A stretch of DNA of 64,000 bases from Erpobdella octoculata (GCA_963978895.1 OZ022244.1:21837992-21901991); one strand, 5' to 3'; numbered from the stretch's first letter, positions 12,499 to 24,688 are shown. Numbers and translations: made by a program. Notes: a model not told the origin generated them from the letters alone.

Positions 12499-12542
<44 letters not shown>

Positions 12543-12650
12543 ATACGCACACACAATGTCACAGGAGCACAAATATACACATATACATACATATACATAT
12601 ATATATACATATATATACACACATATACACACATATACATTCATACATAA
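12378..12650. repeat. AT/ATAC microsatellites and poly(A) tract
   Basis: ATATAC-type repeats at 12380-12500, an A run at about 12500-12540, and further CATATACA repeats to 12650. No gene. Confidence 0.93.
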
Positions 12651-12659
12651 ATGACTATT

Positions 12660-13080
12660 GTTTCAACACAACCAAAATATGCACACATAATAAAATAAAA
12701 TAAACAAATATCACGAAAATACGTAAGATGAATCCTCTTCATCTTACATATCCCCCCTCTTTGAAAAAAGAAACGCGTCAGCGTTTCTTGATTACATCGT
12801 CACTCTCTTTACGACTAAGAAAGTCAGCACCGATGTTTTCCTTGCCTTTGAAGTAGTTTACTTTCAACTTATTCTCAATCTCTATCTCTCTGCGTGCTGT
12901 GTCAACAGGGCGGGCATCTCCGAAGATTGCCGAATTCAACTTTCCATCTTTCCCCACCCCTCCATTTTGGCCTCTAGGCAGAAGATTGAGCCTTGGTCTT
13001 TCTTTTGGCGTATTCAAAGCTTGAACTTTTGCCTCAACTTTATTTCCTACCTTTGAAATGGCAGACGTGTATATATTCAT
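12660..13080 (-). mobile_element. Ty3/gypsy pol fragment with polypurine tract and LTR start
   Basis: The minus strand encodes, near 12890-12795, the C-terminal RNase H signature (YFKGKENIGADFLSRK; family form GKxNxxADxLSR), stopping at 12778. Directly after comes a polypurine tract (AAAGAGGGGGGATA, minus strand, 12762-12749) and TGTAAGATGAAG, which looks like the start of a 3' LTR at 12748. The LTR begins with a near-palindrome and is lost in microsatellite after 12660. The integrase that should separate RNase H from the polypurine tract is missing. Inactive remnant. Confidence 0.68.
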
Positions 13081-13285
13081 GTCCTTTATGCATTGCTACA
13101 CCATTCATCCGATCGTAATGAAATTTTCACACAACCTTGAGAGTCAAGGGGAATCAAATATAGAGAAAAAAATTTGAAATCCGTCACAAAATGAGCGGAG
13201 CGGGTGAGCGAGTGGGAACTATATATATATGTATGTGCGTATGTATGTGTATGTGCATGTATGTGTGTCTGTGTGTGTGTTTATG
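13081..13285 (+). repeat. decayed dispersed repeat and TATG microsatellite
   Basis: A stretch with GCATTGCTACACCATTCATC and GAGCGGGTGAGCGAGTGGGA resembles the ends of repeat A-type elements; it leads into ATATATGTATGTGCG repeats to 13290. No coding support. Confidence 0.45.
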
Positions 13286-13290
13286 TATGT

Positions 13291-13590
13291 ACTAGCGGAG
13301 ATACCCGGCGTTGCCCGGGTTTTTTAGAGGTTTTTCTAATGTTTGTCTCTTTCTCTCCCGTTTCCTTTCCCACTTGCTTTCCCACTCCTGCTCGCTTTCC
13401 CGTTTTCGGTCGTTTTCCCGCTGCCGGTCGCTTTCCCGCTCCCGGTCGCTTTCCCGCTCCCGGTCGTTTTCCCGTTCCCGGTCGCTGTCCCGTTCTCGCT
13501 CACGTTTGCTCTCCCATTCCCGCTCACGCTTGCTTTTCCGTTCTCGCTCGCTGTCCGTTCCGGGTCGCTTTCCCGTTTCTATAATAGACA
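13291..13590 (+). repeat. repeat B: TACTAGC...CCCGG head plus CCCGCTCCCGGTCGCTTT minisatellite
   Basis: Starts TACTAGCGGAGATACCCGGC at about 13289, then TTTTTTAGAGGTTTTT and an array of 18-bp units (CGCTTTCCCGCTCCCGGT) to about 13580. Repeat units encode RS-rich frames on one strand, which I take as artefact. Related copies are at 49343-49550 and 52058-52180. Confidence 0.8.
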
Positions 13591-13602
13591 AACTAACCCA
13601 CA

Positions 13603-13740
13603 AACATTCATATATATATATATATATATATATAGTCTTAGCAAATCTATTTTACGTTTTATAGACTAAAAGAAGTTATGAAAGAATGGAAAAGAGAAAA
13701 TGAGCGTGAACGGGAACGGGAGAGCAACCGTGACCGGTTT
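13603..13740. repeat. AT run and purine-rich spacer
   Basis: (AT)n at about 13608-13635, then GAACGGGAACGGGAGAGC-type sequence at 13705-13730 that resembles the repeat B minisatellite in the other orientation. Confidence 0.6.
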
Positions 13741-15993
13741 TTCTCAAAATTGCGACTTGAGGTTTGGAAGTTTCTGAAATTCGACCGACTCTTCAGCAAG
13801 ACCATCTTCTCCGTACGTCATATTATCAACCAATTTTTTGGTCAGTTCCTTGACTTCGTTAATTTTAAAAGGAGAAGGATTGGCCTTCTTTCTGGGATCA
13901 ACTTTAAACTTCATGTGCACATTTTATATTAATCTTTCCCGATTGCAAGGAAGTACGATTTTGCTTTCTGATCAAAATAAGTTGCAGAGAGTTGCACGCT
14001 CTTCCAGTTGCAGTTTGAATTCTGACCACAATTGTAACCTGATTTGAGTCTTAATTAGCAATGTAGCACTTGTATAAGCCTCTTTGCTAATACCATCGTT
14101 TCCTCTGACGACAAACAATTTTTTCGTCAGTTCTTTGACATCGTCTACAATTTTAAAAGGAGAAAGGTTGGCCTTTTTTCTGGGATCAACTTGCGCACAT
14201 TTTATATTAACCTTTCCCGATTGCAAGGAAATAGGATTTGCTTTCTGATTAAAATAAGTTGCAGAGAGTCGCACGCTCTTCCAGTTGCAGTTTGAATTCT
14301 GACCACAATTGTAACCTGATTTGAGTCTTAATTAGCAATGTAGCACTTGCATAAGCCTCTTTGCTAATACCATCGTTTCCTCTGACGACAAACAATTTCT
14401 TGGTCAGTTCCTTGACATCGTCTATAATTTTTTGTTCCGAGTACTTGCCTCATGGCGGTTCCATCGGTCTCCAAGTACCATTCTTTTTTTTCTTTTTGTT
14501 TTTAACTCCCCGTTTTCAGTAACAATTGTCATTTTCTCTCGTCGCTGTTGGGCTCAAGCAAATAAATAGATTTGATAGATTTGATCCCTTTGATGCTTAC
14601 TTCCTTTAAGTATTTTTGTTGCAAGATATCCAAAAAACATTGTCTAGATATTCTTGGTCATCATTGTTTTTCCTTTTCTCAAACGCAGTCTAATAAATCA
14701 TTTTTCATTATTGTTGCTGCTATAAATAATGTCCAGCTCTCCGTCAAATGCTTCGTTAATTTGGTCGGCTACATATCCCAGAGTAAGTGGTTTTCTTGCC
14801 ATTTTTTTGTTCAACTCTAACCGCAAAACCTACGGCGAAAGCTCATTTATGTTGCTGTTACTGAGTTGTTAATATCCATTTTAAAATATTTCTCAAAATT
14901 GCGACTTGAGGTTTGGACCATCTTCTCCGTACGTCATTTTATCAACCAATTTCTTGGTCAGTTCCTTGACATCGTTAATTTTAAAAGGAAAAAGGTTGGC
15001 CTTCTTTCTGGGATCAACTTTAAACTTCATGTGCACATTTTATATTAACCTTTCCCAATTGCAAGAAAGTACGATTTTACTTTCTGGTCAAAATAAGTTG
15101 CAGAAAGTAGCACGATCTTCCAGTTGCAGTTTGAATTCTGCCCACAATTGTGACCTGATTTGAGTCTGAATTAGCAACGTAGCACTTGTATAAGCCTCTT
15201 TGCTAATACCATCGTTTCCTCTAATGACGAACAATTTCTTGGTCAGTTCCTTGACATTGTCTATAATTTTAAAGGAAGAAAGGTTGGCCTTCTTTTTGGG
15301 ACCAACTTTAAACTTCCTGCGCACATTCCATATTAACTTTTCCCGATTGCAAGGAAGTACGATTTTGTTTTCTGATTAAAATAAGGTTCAGAGAGTCGCA
15401 CGATCTTCCAGTAGCAGTTTGAATTCTGACCACAATTGCGACCTGATTTGAGTCTTAATTAGCAACGTAGCACTTGCATTAGCTTCTTTGCTAATACCAT
15501 CGTTTCCTCTAACGACGAACAATTTCTTGATCAGTTCCTTGACATCGTCTATAATTTTAAAGGGAGAAAGGTTGGCCTTCTTTCTGAGATCAACTAACTC
15601 ACATTTTATATTAACCTTTCCCGATTGCAAGGAAATAGGATTTGCTTTCTGATTAAAATAAGTTGCAGAGTCGCACGCTCTTCCAGTTGCAGTTTGAATT
15701 CTGAGCTTTATTGTGACCCGATTTGAGTCTTAATTAGCAATGTAGCACTTGTATTAGCCTCTTTGCTAATACCATCGTTTCCTCTAACGACGAACATTTT
15801 TTTCGTCAGTTCTTTGACATCGTCTATAATTTTAAAAGGAGAAAGGTTGGCCTTCTTTCTGGGATCAACTTGCGCACATTTTATATTAACCTTTCCCGAT
15901 TGCAAGGAAATAGGATTTGCTTTCAGATTAAAATAAGTTGCAGAGAGTCGCACGCTCTTCCAGTTGCAGTTTGAATTCCGAGCTCTATTGTGA
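13741..15993 (-). pseudogene. RPB1 (pseudogene): scrambled, tandemly amplified retrocopy of RNA polymerase II largest subunit (RPB1)
   Basis: The minus strand encodes pieces of RPB1. A unit of 273-287 bp, present about six times (anchor near 15970, 15691, 15418, 15131, 14291 and 14014), encodes SEFKLQLEERATL, then KIVLPCNRERLI-stop, KVDPRKKANLSPFKI, VKELTKKLFVV and KEAYTSATLLI, the stretch upstream of the trigger-loop region in RPB1. Between units, 14870-14440 encodes a later RPB1 part (INELSP-stop-VLRLELNKK, LTLGYVADQINEAFDGELD, LQQKYLKEVSIKGIKSI, EWYLETDGTAM) with stops and at least three frame changes. Two places (13845-13745 and 14935-14886) encode the earlier motif YGEDGLAEESVEFQKL or a shortened form. 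No introns are visible, so a processed copy is likely. It is not translatable as one protein. Identity rests on recognised RPB1 motifs. Confidence 0.85.
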
Positions 15994-18331
15994 CCTTGGA
16001 AGACAGTAGAATTAACTGATGTTTGGTATGTGCCAACAGTTAAAAAAAATCTATTTTCAGTAATTGCAACGCAAGTTAAAAACAAAAATAGTTCTTTTGT
16101 TTCTACATCAAGAGATTGTTATCTAATTGTAAATAACAAGAAAGTAGTTGTTGGAACAAGAGAAAATAATGGATGTTTATTTAAACTCACAGCCAAAACC
16201 GTTCAACCACTCAATTCTGATGCCGAAGTAAATTTTGTCAATGATAAAGATGAATTACAGTTATATCATGAACGAATGGGACATCAGAATAAGAAACATG
16301 TTAAAGTGGTTATTAAAAGAGAACTGAACATTGATGTTGGTATAGACAGCGAACTATGCGAAGGCTGTGTTTACGGAAAGTTACATAGATTAAAGTTTGG
16401 AACAAGAGTAAGAGCATCAAGACCAGGAGAACTAATTCATGTCGATGTCTGTGGTCCATTCTGCTTCTCGTTTTCCAATTTTCGATACTTTGTTCTGTTC
16501 AAAGACGGTTTCAGCGGTTATCGGTTTGTTTATTTCCTAAAAGAAAAGTCTGAAGTATCGCAGAAGCTTCGACAAATGTTTGCAGAATCAAGAACAATGG
16601 GTCATACAGTCTCTGAACTCTTAAGTGACAATGGAGGAGAATGTGACAACAAAGAAGTCAGATCAATCTTGCAGAAAGAAAGAGTTCGACAGCGTCTAAC
16701 TATGCCATACACGCCGCAATAGAATGGTTGCAGTGAGCGTGAAAATCGCAAACTAGTTGAAGCTGCTAGAGCTATGAGGTTGGCTCATGAAGAACTGCCC
16801 CAGGCACTTTGGGCTGAATTGATCAATACAGCTGCCTACATCCTCAGTAGAACTGGACCATCGTCGGTGGAGGGAAAGTCACCATATGAGTTATGGTTTG
16901 ACAGGAAACCTAGAATTAAACATCTTCGAGTTATCGGTAGCACAGCTTATGTTCATATTCCTATGCAGAAACGAAAAAAAATTGATACCAAAGCTGAGAA
17001 GGGTATTCTCGTTGGATATGACGGATACAAAATTTTTGTTCGACAAGGAAATAAGATGTATCGATCAAGAGATGTTGTTTTCAATGAAAGAGTTATAAAG
17101 TCAAACGTCATTGATTTACAAGAACATGATTGTCCTGATAATGTTATTTCTGTCGACAAAGAAATTAAAGATGATAATGAATTTGTGAGTGAAGAGGCTT
17201 CTAATGATGTTCCCAATAATAGTTCTGCCTCGGCTGATGAAGAAGATGAACAAAAGACCAAAGGCATGACTCTACGTGATAGAAAAAATATGAAGAAACC
17301 ATCCCGTTATGATGATTTTGTTATGACAGCACTGTGTGAGGTATGTGAACCAGAGAATTATGATGATGCCGTTCACAGTAAGAATAAAGATGAATGGTTG
17401 AAGGCCATGAACAGTGAAATGCAGTCATTAAAAGAAAATCAAACATGGGACTTGGTGTATTCTCCAAAAGATCGTAAGATAATACGATGAAAATGGGTCT
17501 ACAAGATAAAGAACAATCCAGATGATTCTGTAGAACATTTTAAAGCCAGGCTTGTTGTAAAAGGTTTTTCTCAGAAAAAGGGCTTTGACTATGAAGAAAC
17601 CTTTAGTCCTGTGGTTAGAAGTGTGACAATTAGAACATAGTTGAGTGTTGCTGCAAGTGAGAAAATGTCACTCATGCAGTTTGATGTATCCACTGCATTT
17701 TTGTACAGCAAATTAGATGAAGCAATTTATATGGAGCAACCAGAAGGTTTCAAAGATGATTCAGGAAGAGTTTGCAAGCTCAAACGTGGTCTCTATAGGT
17801 TTAAACAAGCGCCAAGATGTTGGAGTAAACGTTTTGCTGAATTCCTGATCCACCGAGGCTTCAAACAAAGCGATGCAGATCCATGTTTGTTCATCCGAAA
17901 GCAAGGAGCAAGGAAACTCATGCTTGCACTGTATGTGAATGATGGACTGGTTGCAGGTACGGACGGGAGAGAGTTGCAGGAGTTTCAGGAAGAACTGAAG
18001 TCAGAGTTCAAGATAACAGCAAAACCTGCATCTTATTTCCTTGGATTAGAGATAAATAAAGATAAAGAAGGAAATGTTAAAGTCAGTCAGTCATCTTACA
18101 CAAGGAAGATCTTTGAAAAGTTTGGAATGAGTCGATGTCGACCCTGTTCAACCCCTATTACAAAATCTGAGAAGGATTTAAGTGGAAATGAAGCTGAAAC
18201 TGAAGATGTGAAATTTCCTTACAGATCGGCGGTAGGTGCATTGATGTACTTGATGACGGGAACAATACCAGACATAGCCTATGCAGTTGGTGTAGCATCC
18301 AGAAGTTTGGAAAATCCCAGCAAGTCAAATG
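15994..18331 (+). pseudogene. copia (Ty1) retrotransposon pol remnant
   Basis: Begins abruptly after the RPB1 array at the end of the protease region (LTDVWYVPTVKKNLFSV). Integrase follows with its HHCC finger (YHERMGH ... CEGC), catalytic Asp in LIHVDVCGP, Asp in LLSDNGGE and Glu in CSEREN. Reverse transcriptase follows (MEQPEGF, KQAPRCW) with the active site YVND instead of YVDD. In-frame stops lie at 16720, 17488 and 17638. The copy breaks off at about 18331 inside the connection to RNase H (LENPSKSN); no LTRs are seen. Clearly dead by the stops and the lost catalytic Asp. Confidence 0.93.
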
Positions 18332-18900
18332 TAGTTCTATTTCCTTTCTTTTTTAGATATACGAGTTGAAGTAGTTGTGTATGTTCGATATCTATTATTT
18401 TGTGTTCTTTTTGATCTAATAAAACTCTAAAAACTTAACACTTTGTCCATAAACTCGGGATCACCAAACAATTATTTTGAGATGGTAATTCTTTAGTTGA
18501 ACGCTCTGATAAAAATCTGCGCGATATTGCATCCTTGTTTAATTCATTGAAAGACAACACATTTTGAATTCCACTTTTAATCATTTCACTTATTTCTATC
18601 GATCTAAAAAATTTTATTTTGATTTTTTATTTATAACTGCATATTGTTTTTATGCCAATTTCATTAACATTTTTGCTTATCAGATTTTCTCTTCATGATT
18701 GCAGATATCATTTTTACACTAAATATTTTCTTTTCTTTTATGTAGTTTTTAAAATTATAGACTTATATCTTTATGGAAAATATTTGCATTAAATTGGTAT
18801 CTTTCTATCTCAAATATATAAACAAATTTTAATAAACGAAGTTTTTTACGGTTCACTTGTTATTTACATCGCTAGGACTAGAATAAGCAATTAGAAGGAA
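18332..18900. other. AT-rich stretch, no gene
   Basis: Nothing recognised on either strand. Confidence 0.5.
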
Positions 18901-19023
18901 TCGCGAGTTCGATCGGGAACTTCATGTGACATAAGCCTGGCCTTCTTGAAATAACTTCGAGCCAAAATACACAACATTGTTATCTACTGTGTCTCCCTGC
19001 ATTTTGTGTATGGTCAAAGCCAT
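18901..19023 (-). pseudogene. Helitron/Pif1-like helicase C-terminal fragment
   Basis: Minus-strand translation reads MALTIHKMQGDTVDNNVVYF, GSKLFQEGQAYVT, a stop and SSRSNSR. This matches the last helicase motifs of the Pif1/Helitron family (LTIHKxQG ... GQxYVALSR), with a stop where the Ala-Leu of ALSR is expected. Only about 41 codons remain. It ends 5 bp from the hAT-like end at 19028. Confidence 0.75.
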
Positions 19024-19027
19024 AGAT

Positions 19028-19380
19028 CAGTGGTTCTTTACCTTTTTCCCCCGCATCCTCCTTTGGACAAACTCGATTTGACCGCACCCCCTACTTTTTA
19101 TATAAAAAACAACAAGTTAAATGTAAGTAATTTGCATAAAGTTTTTTATTTAATTTATTTTTTGTTGCGTCCCACCGATTATGTCAAAAAATGAGGACCA
19201 ATCTTTAACAAAGCAATTCGCATATCATCACCGGCCTCCAATCAAATATTTTGCTTGGTTTCCGCGTTCACCAAAGCAGAAAAGCAAATCTCACACAAAT
19301 AGGCAGTAGCAAAATGATTGATGAATGTCCGAGCACTTTTGGCCAAATATGGGTAGCTATCTAAAAAAGAGTGTAACGAT
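19028..19380 (-). pseudogene. hAT transposase C-terminal remnant with terminal repeat
   Basis: The end CAGTGGTTCTTTACCTTTTT at 19028 is a typical hAT terminus. Reading from about 19370 to 19200 on the minus strand gives SYPYLAKSARTFI, FATAYLCEICFSALVNAETK and, after a stop, LEAGDDMRIAL, the dimerisation domain of ZBED/SCAND3-type hAT transposases (TTYLCExGFSAL). Broken by a stop; the rest of the transposase is absent. Confidence 0.72.
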
Positions 19381-20160
19381 TTTTACTTTTAACAATTTGA
19401 TAAGAAACTAGGTAAGAGACAATTAGCATTAGTTTGTCAATAATTGACCAAAATCCTAGTTGAAGTAAACTTGCTTATGAAACTTGCTGCCGCGTCACCC
19501 CTTGTTTGTTTTTTTATGACCAGAAAATTAAGAGAAGTGGCAGCCAAACTCGACTCTCGCGTGTTATAAATTGGCCGAATTTTGGATGTGCGGTGGGTGG
19601 CCAATATTCTACGAGCAGTCATAGCCGCTTTGGGATTCAGATGAGGCTTTGCATTGCCACTGAAGCTTCTGCTGTTGATGCAAAAAAATGATTGTACTCG
19701 CAGAAAATACAAAATCCGTCTGTAGACCACCAACTTTCTCTTGGACCTGGGCTTGCTCTATGACTTATTAAAGGAGCTGTCAAACTGTTAAATCAGTCGC
19801 TGGAGTTGCAGTCATTTAGTGTTACCATTCCTCAAGCACATTATATCATCAAAAGAACGATTCGCGTGTTGGAATCTTTCAAAGAGGAACCTGGTAAAAT
19901 GCAAACGATGGCGATGCAAGCAGCAGAACAGAAAGTGCTTAGAAACGTTGGCATGCAACGATCGATTGAGATCCATCAACCCAAAGCAATTTATTCATTT
20001 CTTTGTAGATCTGCACCAGCGACTTTGTAGTTCCACTAACGTTGGAGCAGAAGAAGTTATTGCAGCTATTGCAATCCTCAATGCCGACAACTAGCCACAA
20101 AATGTCTCAATTCGATATGGTGAAATGGAGACTTATTAATTCGGAACGAGATATCAGGCT
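19381..20160 (+). pseudogene. decayed transposase-like fragment (plus strand)
   Basis: About 19798-20090 has two overlapping frames, LQSFSVTIPQAHYIIKRTIR and, after a frame change near 19970, INPKQFIHFFVDLHQRL. The style resembles hAT-type transposases of marine invertebrates, but the motif evidence is thin. Unrecognised if not a transposon. Confidence 0.4.
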
Positions 20161-21565
20161 AAAGCACGATGGACAAAATGGAAGGCTATTTGGCGCAGTA
20201 GGCTGCCAATGAGCTGGTTTCAGTTGATGTAATAATGACATTGTTTTTTTCCGGTGATATTGCAGAGGTCTAGCTAAGTTGTATACAATTTTTCCATCTA
20301 GTACCAGACTGAGACTTTCCAGAAATCAGGATTCTAAATTTTTATAGTTTTCTATAAGATGCCTTGCCCCGACAACCTTAGATAATCAACTCCCATTCTA
20401 CTACAAGCGTCAAAAATGACTCTGGAGAGCTATTTTCCTGTTGTGTGGTTATGTCATCGACGTTAGTTTAAGCATATAATTTGGCATTATATGACATATT
20501 TGGATACAAATAAAAACACGTGATTATTTGAATTTAATATATTAGGAAAACTGTAATGTTATATTTCCCTGATGTTTTACAAAACAAGCTGAAATGTTTT
20601 CATATAAATTTATTAGATCCGGGGCCCCTTCGAACCTTGGGCACCCCAAATTGGGGGGGGGGGGTTTGGGAGGCCCCAAGCACGGCTTTGCTTGTCAACA
20701 AATTGGAGCAATATAGTTGTGCAATAAAACTGCTTGAGCAATTTTTGCGAGCACGCTTCGAGTAACAGTGCTCTAAACCAATCAATGGTATACATGTATA
20801 TAATAATTTTATGTATTTAATTAATTATAATTAGTTAATAATTATATATATATATAAACTAATATTATTGATTTTTAATTTGTCCAGTAATATAAAATCA
20901 TTTACATTTAAACTTTCAGGCTCCAGGCACTACAAGGCAAGGTTTTATGATTTTGATAAACATTTCCTCTTACTATGAAAGCAAGTATAATTAAAATGGA
21001 GATATTTTAACACAATTTTTTAAAGTTCATTTAAAAATGACAAACAATCGACGAAGTGGTGAAAATCCATCAAAATATCAAAAATGAAACCTAATTTGCT
21101 GACGTCATAAATCATCACTGGATTTCCTGGAAACGCAAGAAGGTTTTAAAAAAAATAACTCAAGTTCCAATTGGTCGACCACTGTGATTGGCAGACGTGT
21201 GGTTGACGCCCCCTCAAATTGATGCCAGCATATGTGGTCGAGAATTGCATGGAGATGCATGGAATTTTAACGAAGAGAAAAAAATTGTATGATTTATCTT
21301 TCAAATATTATAAAAGTTGGAATAATACTGTTGGTTAATTCAAGTTCTCACTTGCAACTACCGAATACAAATAACAAGGCAAGTTCTGTGGTTTGATTTT
21401 TTACAGTTTTTATGTAAATAATATATAGGTGTTGGAATTGATTCATTAATTAAAGGGTTTCCTTGTCTTGACTCTTCAATGCGAAGTTTTTAGACTTTTT
21501 CGATAAAGAGTTTTTTGTTGATTGGGAGGCTGTGGAAGTGGAACTAATAGCTCTACATTTATTGT

Positions 21566-21599
<34 letters not shown>

Positions 21600-21760
21600 T
21601 TGCTGTTTATTGATTGTTGTAAATTCATATATAGGGATTCCTGTTGATTGAGTGTTGTAAATTTATCTATATGAATTTCAATACGCATTGAATCATCACT
21701 AGGTTAAGTAAAGTTAAAATTAGAAAAGTATATTAAAGTCTAGGTAAAAAAAATTCAAAT
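20161..21760. other. noncoding stretch with short GC-rich and AT repeats
   Basis: A G-rich hairpin-like stretch (GGGGCCCC ... GGAGGCCCC) lies at 20620-20690, AT runs at 20845-20860 and 21568-21597, and two related pieces (GATTGATTGTTGTAAATTCA and GATTGAGTGTTGTAAATTTA) at about 21610-21665. No exon recognised. Confidence 0.5.
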
Positions 21761-21770
21761 TTTGAAAATT

Positions 21771-21821
21771 TGGGGGGGGGGAGGCAAATGCCCCCCTGCC
21801 TCCCCGCAATTTACGTCCCTG
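21771..21821 (-). mobile_element. hAT-like transposon end, inverted
   Basis: Inverse of the 8637 end: the minus strand from 21821 reads CAGGGACGTAAATTGCGGGG and then G- and C-runs. Flanks differ from those at 8637, so it is not shown to be the partner. Confidence 0.55.
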
Positions 21822-22570
21822 ACCCATTGTCAGAAAGTTTGTGTATGATTTAAATTCATTTAAAGACCACTCGCTATGTTATACGCGCAGGTAGCTGCAA
21901 TCAGCACCTCACTCAGAAAAGTTGGTATTTATGTGACAATCACAGTTAGATGAAACTCTAGCTGTTCTGTCACAGGACAGTTGGTAGTTATATATTTCAC
22001 TGGCCTTTTTTGACCTGGCTAAGAAATATTTTTTTTAAGCATAACGTGATCGTGACATAAGACCTATAAACCCTCACTTTTTGCGATGCCTTCGTTGACG
22101 TCCAAAAATCTAATATTTATATTTTTGTAAGATTGAAACCATGTTTTATCTATATGTCACGAGGTCGATGTCTGATCCATGCAACATGCGATGCTGCAGC
22201 AACTTCTTGCTGCTGCATACACAAAGTCAAGCTTGCACGTGAAATGTCAATGTGGTTACGTTTATCAAACCCGTAAAAATACAGAAACCGAGATATCATT
22301 ACCAAATATTTATTGAATAATTGTAAGCCAAAATAACATAGGTTGATGTAGAGAAATGAAGAAGTTTCAAGAGCATCGTCATTATCTAATGTTATTATAC
22401 ACCTTTCTATACCACCCTTACAAGCAATCGTTACTGTCACATCACGACTTAAATGCCATTTTCATCATCATCATCATCCTCAGACGTTTGATGCTATGGA
22501 ACCGCCTTTGTCAGGGAAGTGTTTGCTCAGGTGTATAGGATCGTGAAGGTCCACCTACCACCTTTACACA
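21822..22570. other. noncoding stretch
   Basis: No gene recognised. A short CATCATCATCATCAT run lies at 22464-22480. Confidence 0.4.
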
Positions 22571-22763
22571 CACATACATACATACATACATACATACATA
22601 CATACATACACACATACATACATACATACATACATACATACATACATACATACATACATACATACATACATACATACATACATACATACATACATACATA
22701 CATACATACATACATACATACATACATACATACATACATACATACATACATACATACATACAT
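22571..22763 (+). repeat. (CATA)n microsatellite, about 190 bp
   Basis: CATA units with one CACA interruption near 22610. Open frames (YIHT, YVCM) are artefacts. Confidence 0.97.
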
Positions 22764-23049
22764 GAACAGGTTTTTATGATCATACATGGTTTTATGCTCT
22801 TGCAAGCATACACACATGCTATGCACATACAGGCATCTTATGCAAATACATTCATGCGTACATCTTATATCTTATACACTGCAGCATTCAGATATTCAAA
22901 TTAGTTTGACAATAAAAACCTAGAAAAATTTCATTTTATAGTCTTATAGTATGTTAATCGTATAGCTCGTTAAAAAATAATTGAAATCTTATTTGTTTAC
23001 ATACATTTGTATGTATTTCTAAGTTTCTGAAAATAAAACTTTCTTTTTA

Positions 23050-23365
23050 AATCCCTAATATTAACTTCACCGCCGGTATTGCTTGCTTGTTTACTTGCTT
23101 GCTTACTTGAATGTTTGAAAACGAGCTGAAATTTGAAATATAGGTTTGCACCTCACATAAAAATTCAAATTTTTTTGAAAAACAAATTTTTGTCATTAAA
23201 AATAATAATTGTCTTAATTTTAAAACAAAAACAATTAAATAAAAGTTTATAAATTCAAAAAATGTCATTTCAAATTTTTTTTTGGTAATAAATGAAATGC
23301 CGGCAAATCCAGAAATATAAGGGATTTGTTAAAAAAAAAAACCTGGTTTTCACGGCTTACTTGTT
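23050..23365 (+). repeat. dispersed repeat D, copy 1
   Basis: Starts TTAACTTCACCGCCGG and ends CACGGCTTACTTGT, with GAGCTGAAATTTGAAATATA and a CCGGCAAATCC core between. Copy 2, same orientation, is at 46130-46490. No coding capacity. Confidence 0.8.
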
Positions 23366-23379
23366 TCATGTTCATTGTT

Positions 23380-23545
23380 CATTCATTCATTAGTTCATTC
23401 AAACGTTCGTTCGTTCATTCATTAGTTCATTCAAACGTTCGTTCGTTCATTCATTAGTTCATTCAAACGTTCGTTCGTTCATTCATTAGTTCATTCAAAC
23501 GTTCGTTCGTTCATTCATTAGTTCATTCAAACGTTCGTTCGTTCA
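23380..23545 (+). repeat. 32-bp minisatellite, about five units
   Basis: Units of CATTCATTAGTTCATTCAAA plus CGTTCGTTCGTT. It starts right after repeat D. Confidence 0.92.
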
Positions 23546-24648
23546 CACGCTTGTTCGTGAGCTGAATCACAGGACTGTTCCTAGTCTTCCTATGATCATT
23601 TATAAGTTACTTTACAATCACGAATTGTTCCATTAATGACTGATCGGAAGGTCACACGAAATTCTCACTTCTCCAGTTTCACACAGACTACTTGTTTGCC
23701 GCATCTGTCGAAAGGGGTTCTTTTGCTGTTGATGGCTTGCAGGGTTCTTTGATCCCACCATGTGGATTTGTAATTATCATTCGAATCCAGTTTCTGCGGT
23801 ATTTCTATCTGGTCGCTGCAACCTTAAAAGTAAATTAACCTTCAGTAGGCTCATGTGTGGGCTTATAATAACCTGGATAGAAAGCTGTACCGGGCACTTG
23901 TTTGGTCTCGAATGTGTTTTGAAATTTTTATGTTTTTCTTTCACATGTACCGATATTAGTGTTTATTGTTATTGTTACATCATTCTTCCATGTTTTGTAT
24001 CAGTAGGTAACTGTGTGTTTATATTCGTTGTACAGCATTTGTATTTAATTTTGCATTCATTTCTTTGGTCTGAAATTTGAATGTTTAACTATAGTTTAAC
24101 TAGACTGTCATGTCAGCTCAATTCTTCGTCATCGTCATCATCATCGTCGTCATCATCATCATTATCATCATCCCAATCATCATCATCATCATCATAGTCG
24201 TCGTCGTCGTCAACGTCATCATCATCATTATCACCAACACCATCATTAAATAATGTAATTTAAGTTGCTGCACCTCTCCAGACTGTTATTCCCTTTTTTT
24301 TCTCAAAACGAGACAGGCCCACAAAAAATAATAGGAAATCTCAACAGCGCATAAATCTTGGAATCTCCCTTTGACCAAATAGACAGAACTTTCCCAATTG
24401 GAATATCACGTTGCACGTTGGCAAACAAACCAGATCCTTTCTGGATGCATTAGTTGGAAATAAAAAGCGAACAGACTAACAGTTAATCACTTCTGATATA
24501 AAGTATATAAATATATATTAATAAAAAGTTCATTTGCTAGAAAGTATTGTGTCAAAAAAATACGTTTTGTTGATGACAATTTGATGGTATCTAATAAAGA
24601 TTAACATTAATTTTACACTAAGTTAGAATTATAATTCATATACATATA

Positions 24649-24688
<40 letters not shown>

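Noticed and set aside
13292..13603. RS-rich or Arg/Glu-rich protein on either strand
   Set aside because: It is the repeat B minisatellite read in frame; frames exist on both strands.
8637..21821. One 13-kb hAT transposon between the two CAGGGACG ends
   Set aside because: The flanking 8-bp sequences do not match and no single transposase spans the interval; more likely two separate remnants.
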